In this document: one piece after another, positions 22,946 through 22,946 of the stretch | How the letters are laid out: each line of letters starts with the position of its first letter | How positions within the stretch are numbered: the stretch's first letter is position 1 | Assembly (NCBI RefSeq): GCF_900016645.1 | Contig: NZ_CDGJ01000117.1 | Direction: 5' to 3' (one strand) | Origin: Acididesulfobacillus acetoxydans | Lineage (GTDB): Bacteria > Bacillota > Desulfitobacteriia > Desulfitobacteriales > Desulfitobacteriaceae | DNA length: 22,946 nt | The notes under the pieces: generated by a model | The model's input: the letters and a program-made list of their open reading frames with translations, nothing else | Databases searched by the model: none | What the model was told of the DNA's origin: nothing | Translations under genes and position numbers: made by a program

Positions 22946-22946
22946 G

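Overview
The window looks like a chromosomal segment of an anaerobic, low-oxygen-metabolism Firmicute (Clostridia/Peptococcaceae-like). This is inferred from strong AGGAGG-type ribosome binding sites, TTG/GTG starts, sigma-A-like promoters and a fermentative-type N-heterocycle pathway. No rRNA or other taxonomic marker is present, so the assignment is a guess at class level.

Region 1 (1-11413, all + strand) is a nicotinate (vitamin B3) catabolic cluster. It encodes enamidase (ena), a four-subunit molybdenum nicotinate dehydrogenase with its Mo subunit split in two (ndhF, ndhS, ndhL, ndhM) and an iron-sulfur 6-hydroxynicotinate reductase (hnr). Together these give nicotinate -> 6-hydroxynicotinate -> 1,4,5,6-tetrahydro-6-oxonicotinate -> 2-formylglutarate, as in Eubacterium barkeri. 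The upstream partners are the 3' end of a methylmalonate-semialdehyde-dehydrogenase-like aldehyde dehydrogenase and an 'amino acid synthesis' (DUF1185/PF06684) protein. Since 2-formylglutarate is a 2-substituted malonate semialdehyde, this dehydrogenase could convert it to glutaryl-CoA plus CO2, a different exit from the E. barkeri 2-methyleneglutarate route. Downstream are a UPF0280/ApbE-like protein, a NiaP-like MFS transporter, a decayed second UPF0280 copy and a second NiaP-like transporter. This is the footprint of a duplicated UPF0280-transporter unit.

Region 2 (11414-12998) is a scar: a perfect 11-bp palindrome, a 5'-truncated and frameshifted ISAzo13-type transposase remnant (- strand), then a good promoter with operator-like repeats.

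Region 3 (12999-18708, + strand) is a second catabolic operon. It has an XRE-cupin regulator, a hydantoinase/oxoprolinase A and B pair, a small cupin, and a separately promoted M24/creatinase-type gene cut off before its catalytic domain.

Region 4 (18709-22946) is mobile DNA. A compact 3.44-kb element holds three overlapping tyrosine recombinase genes on the - strand (a recombinase-in-trio, RIT, element). It is bounded by a perfect 32-bp outer inverted repeat and a perfect 23-bp inner one. Its right end lies inside an IS256/mutator-family transposase gene, truncating it. The left flank does not contain the missing half of that gene.
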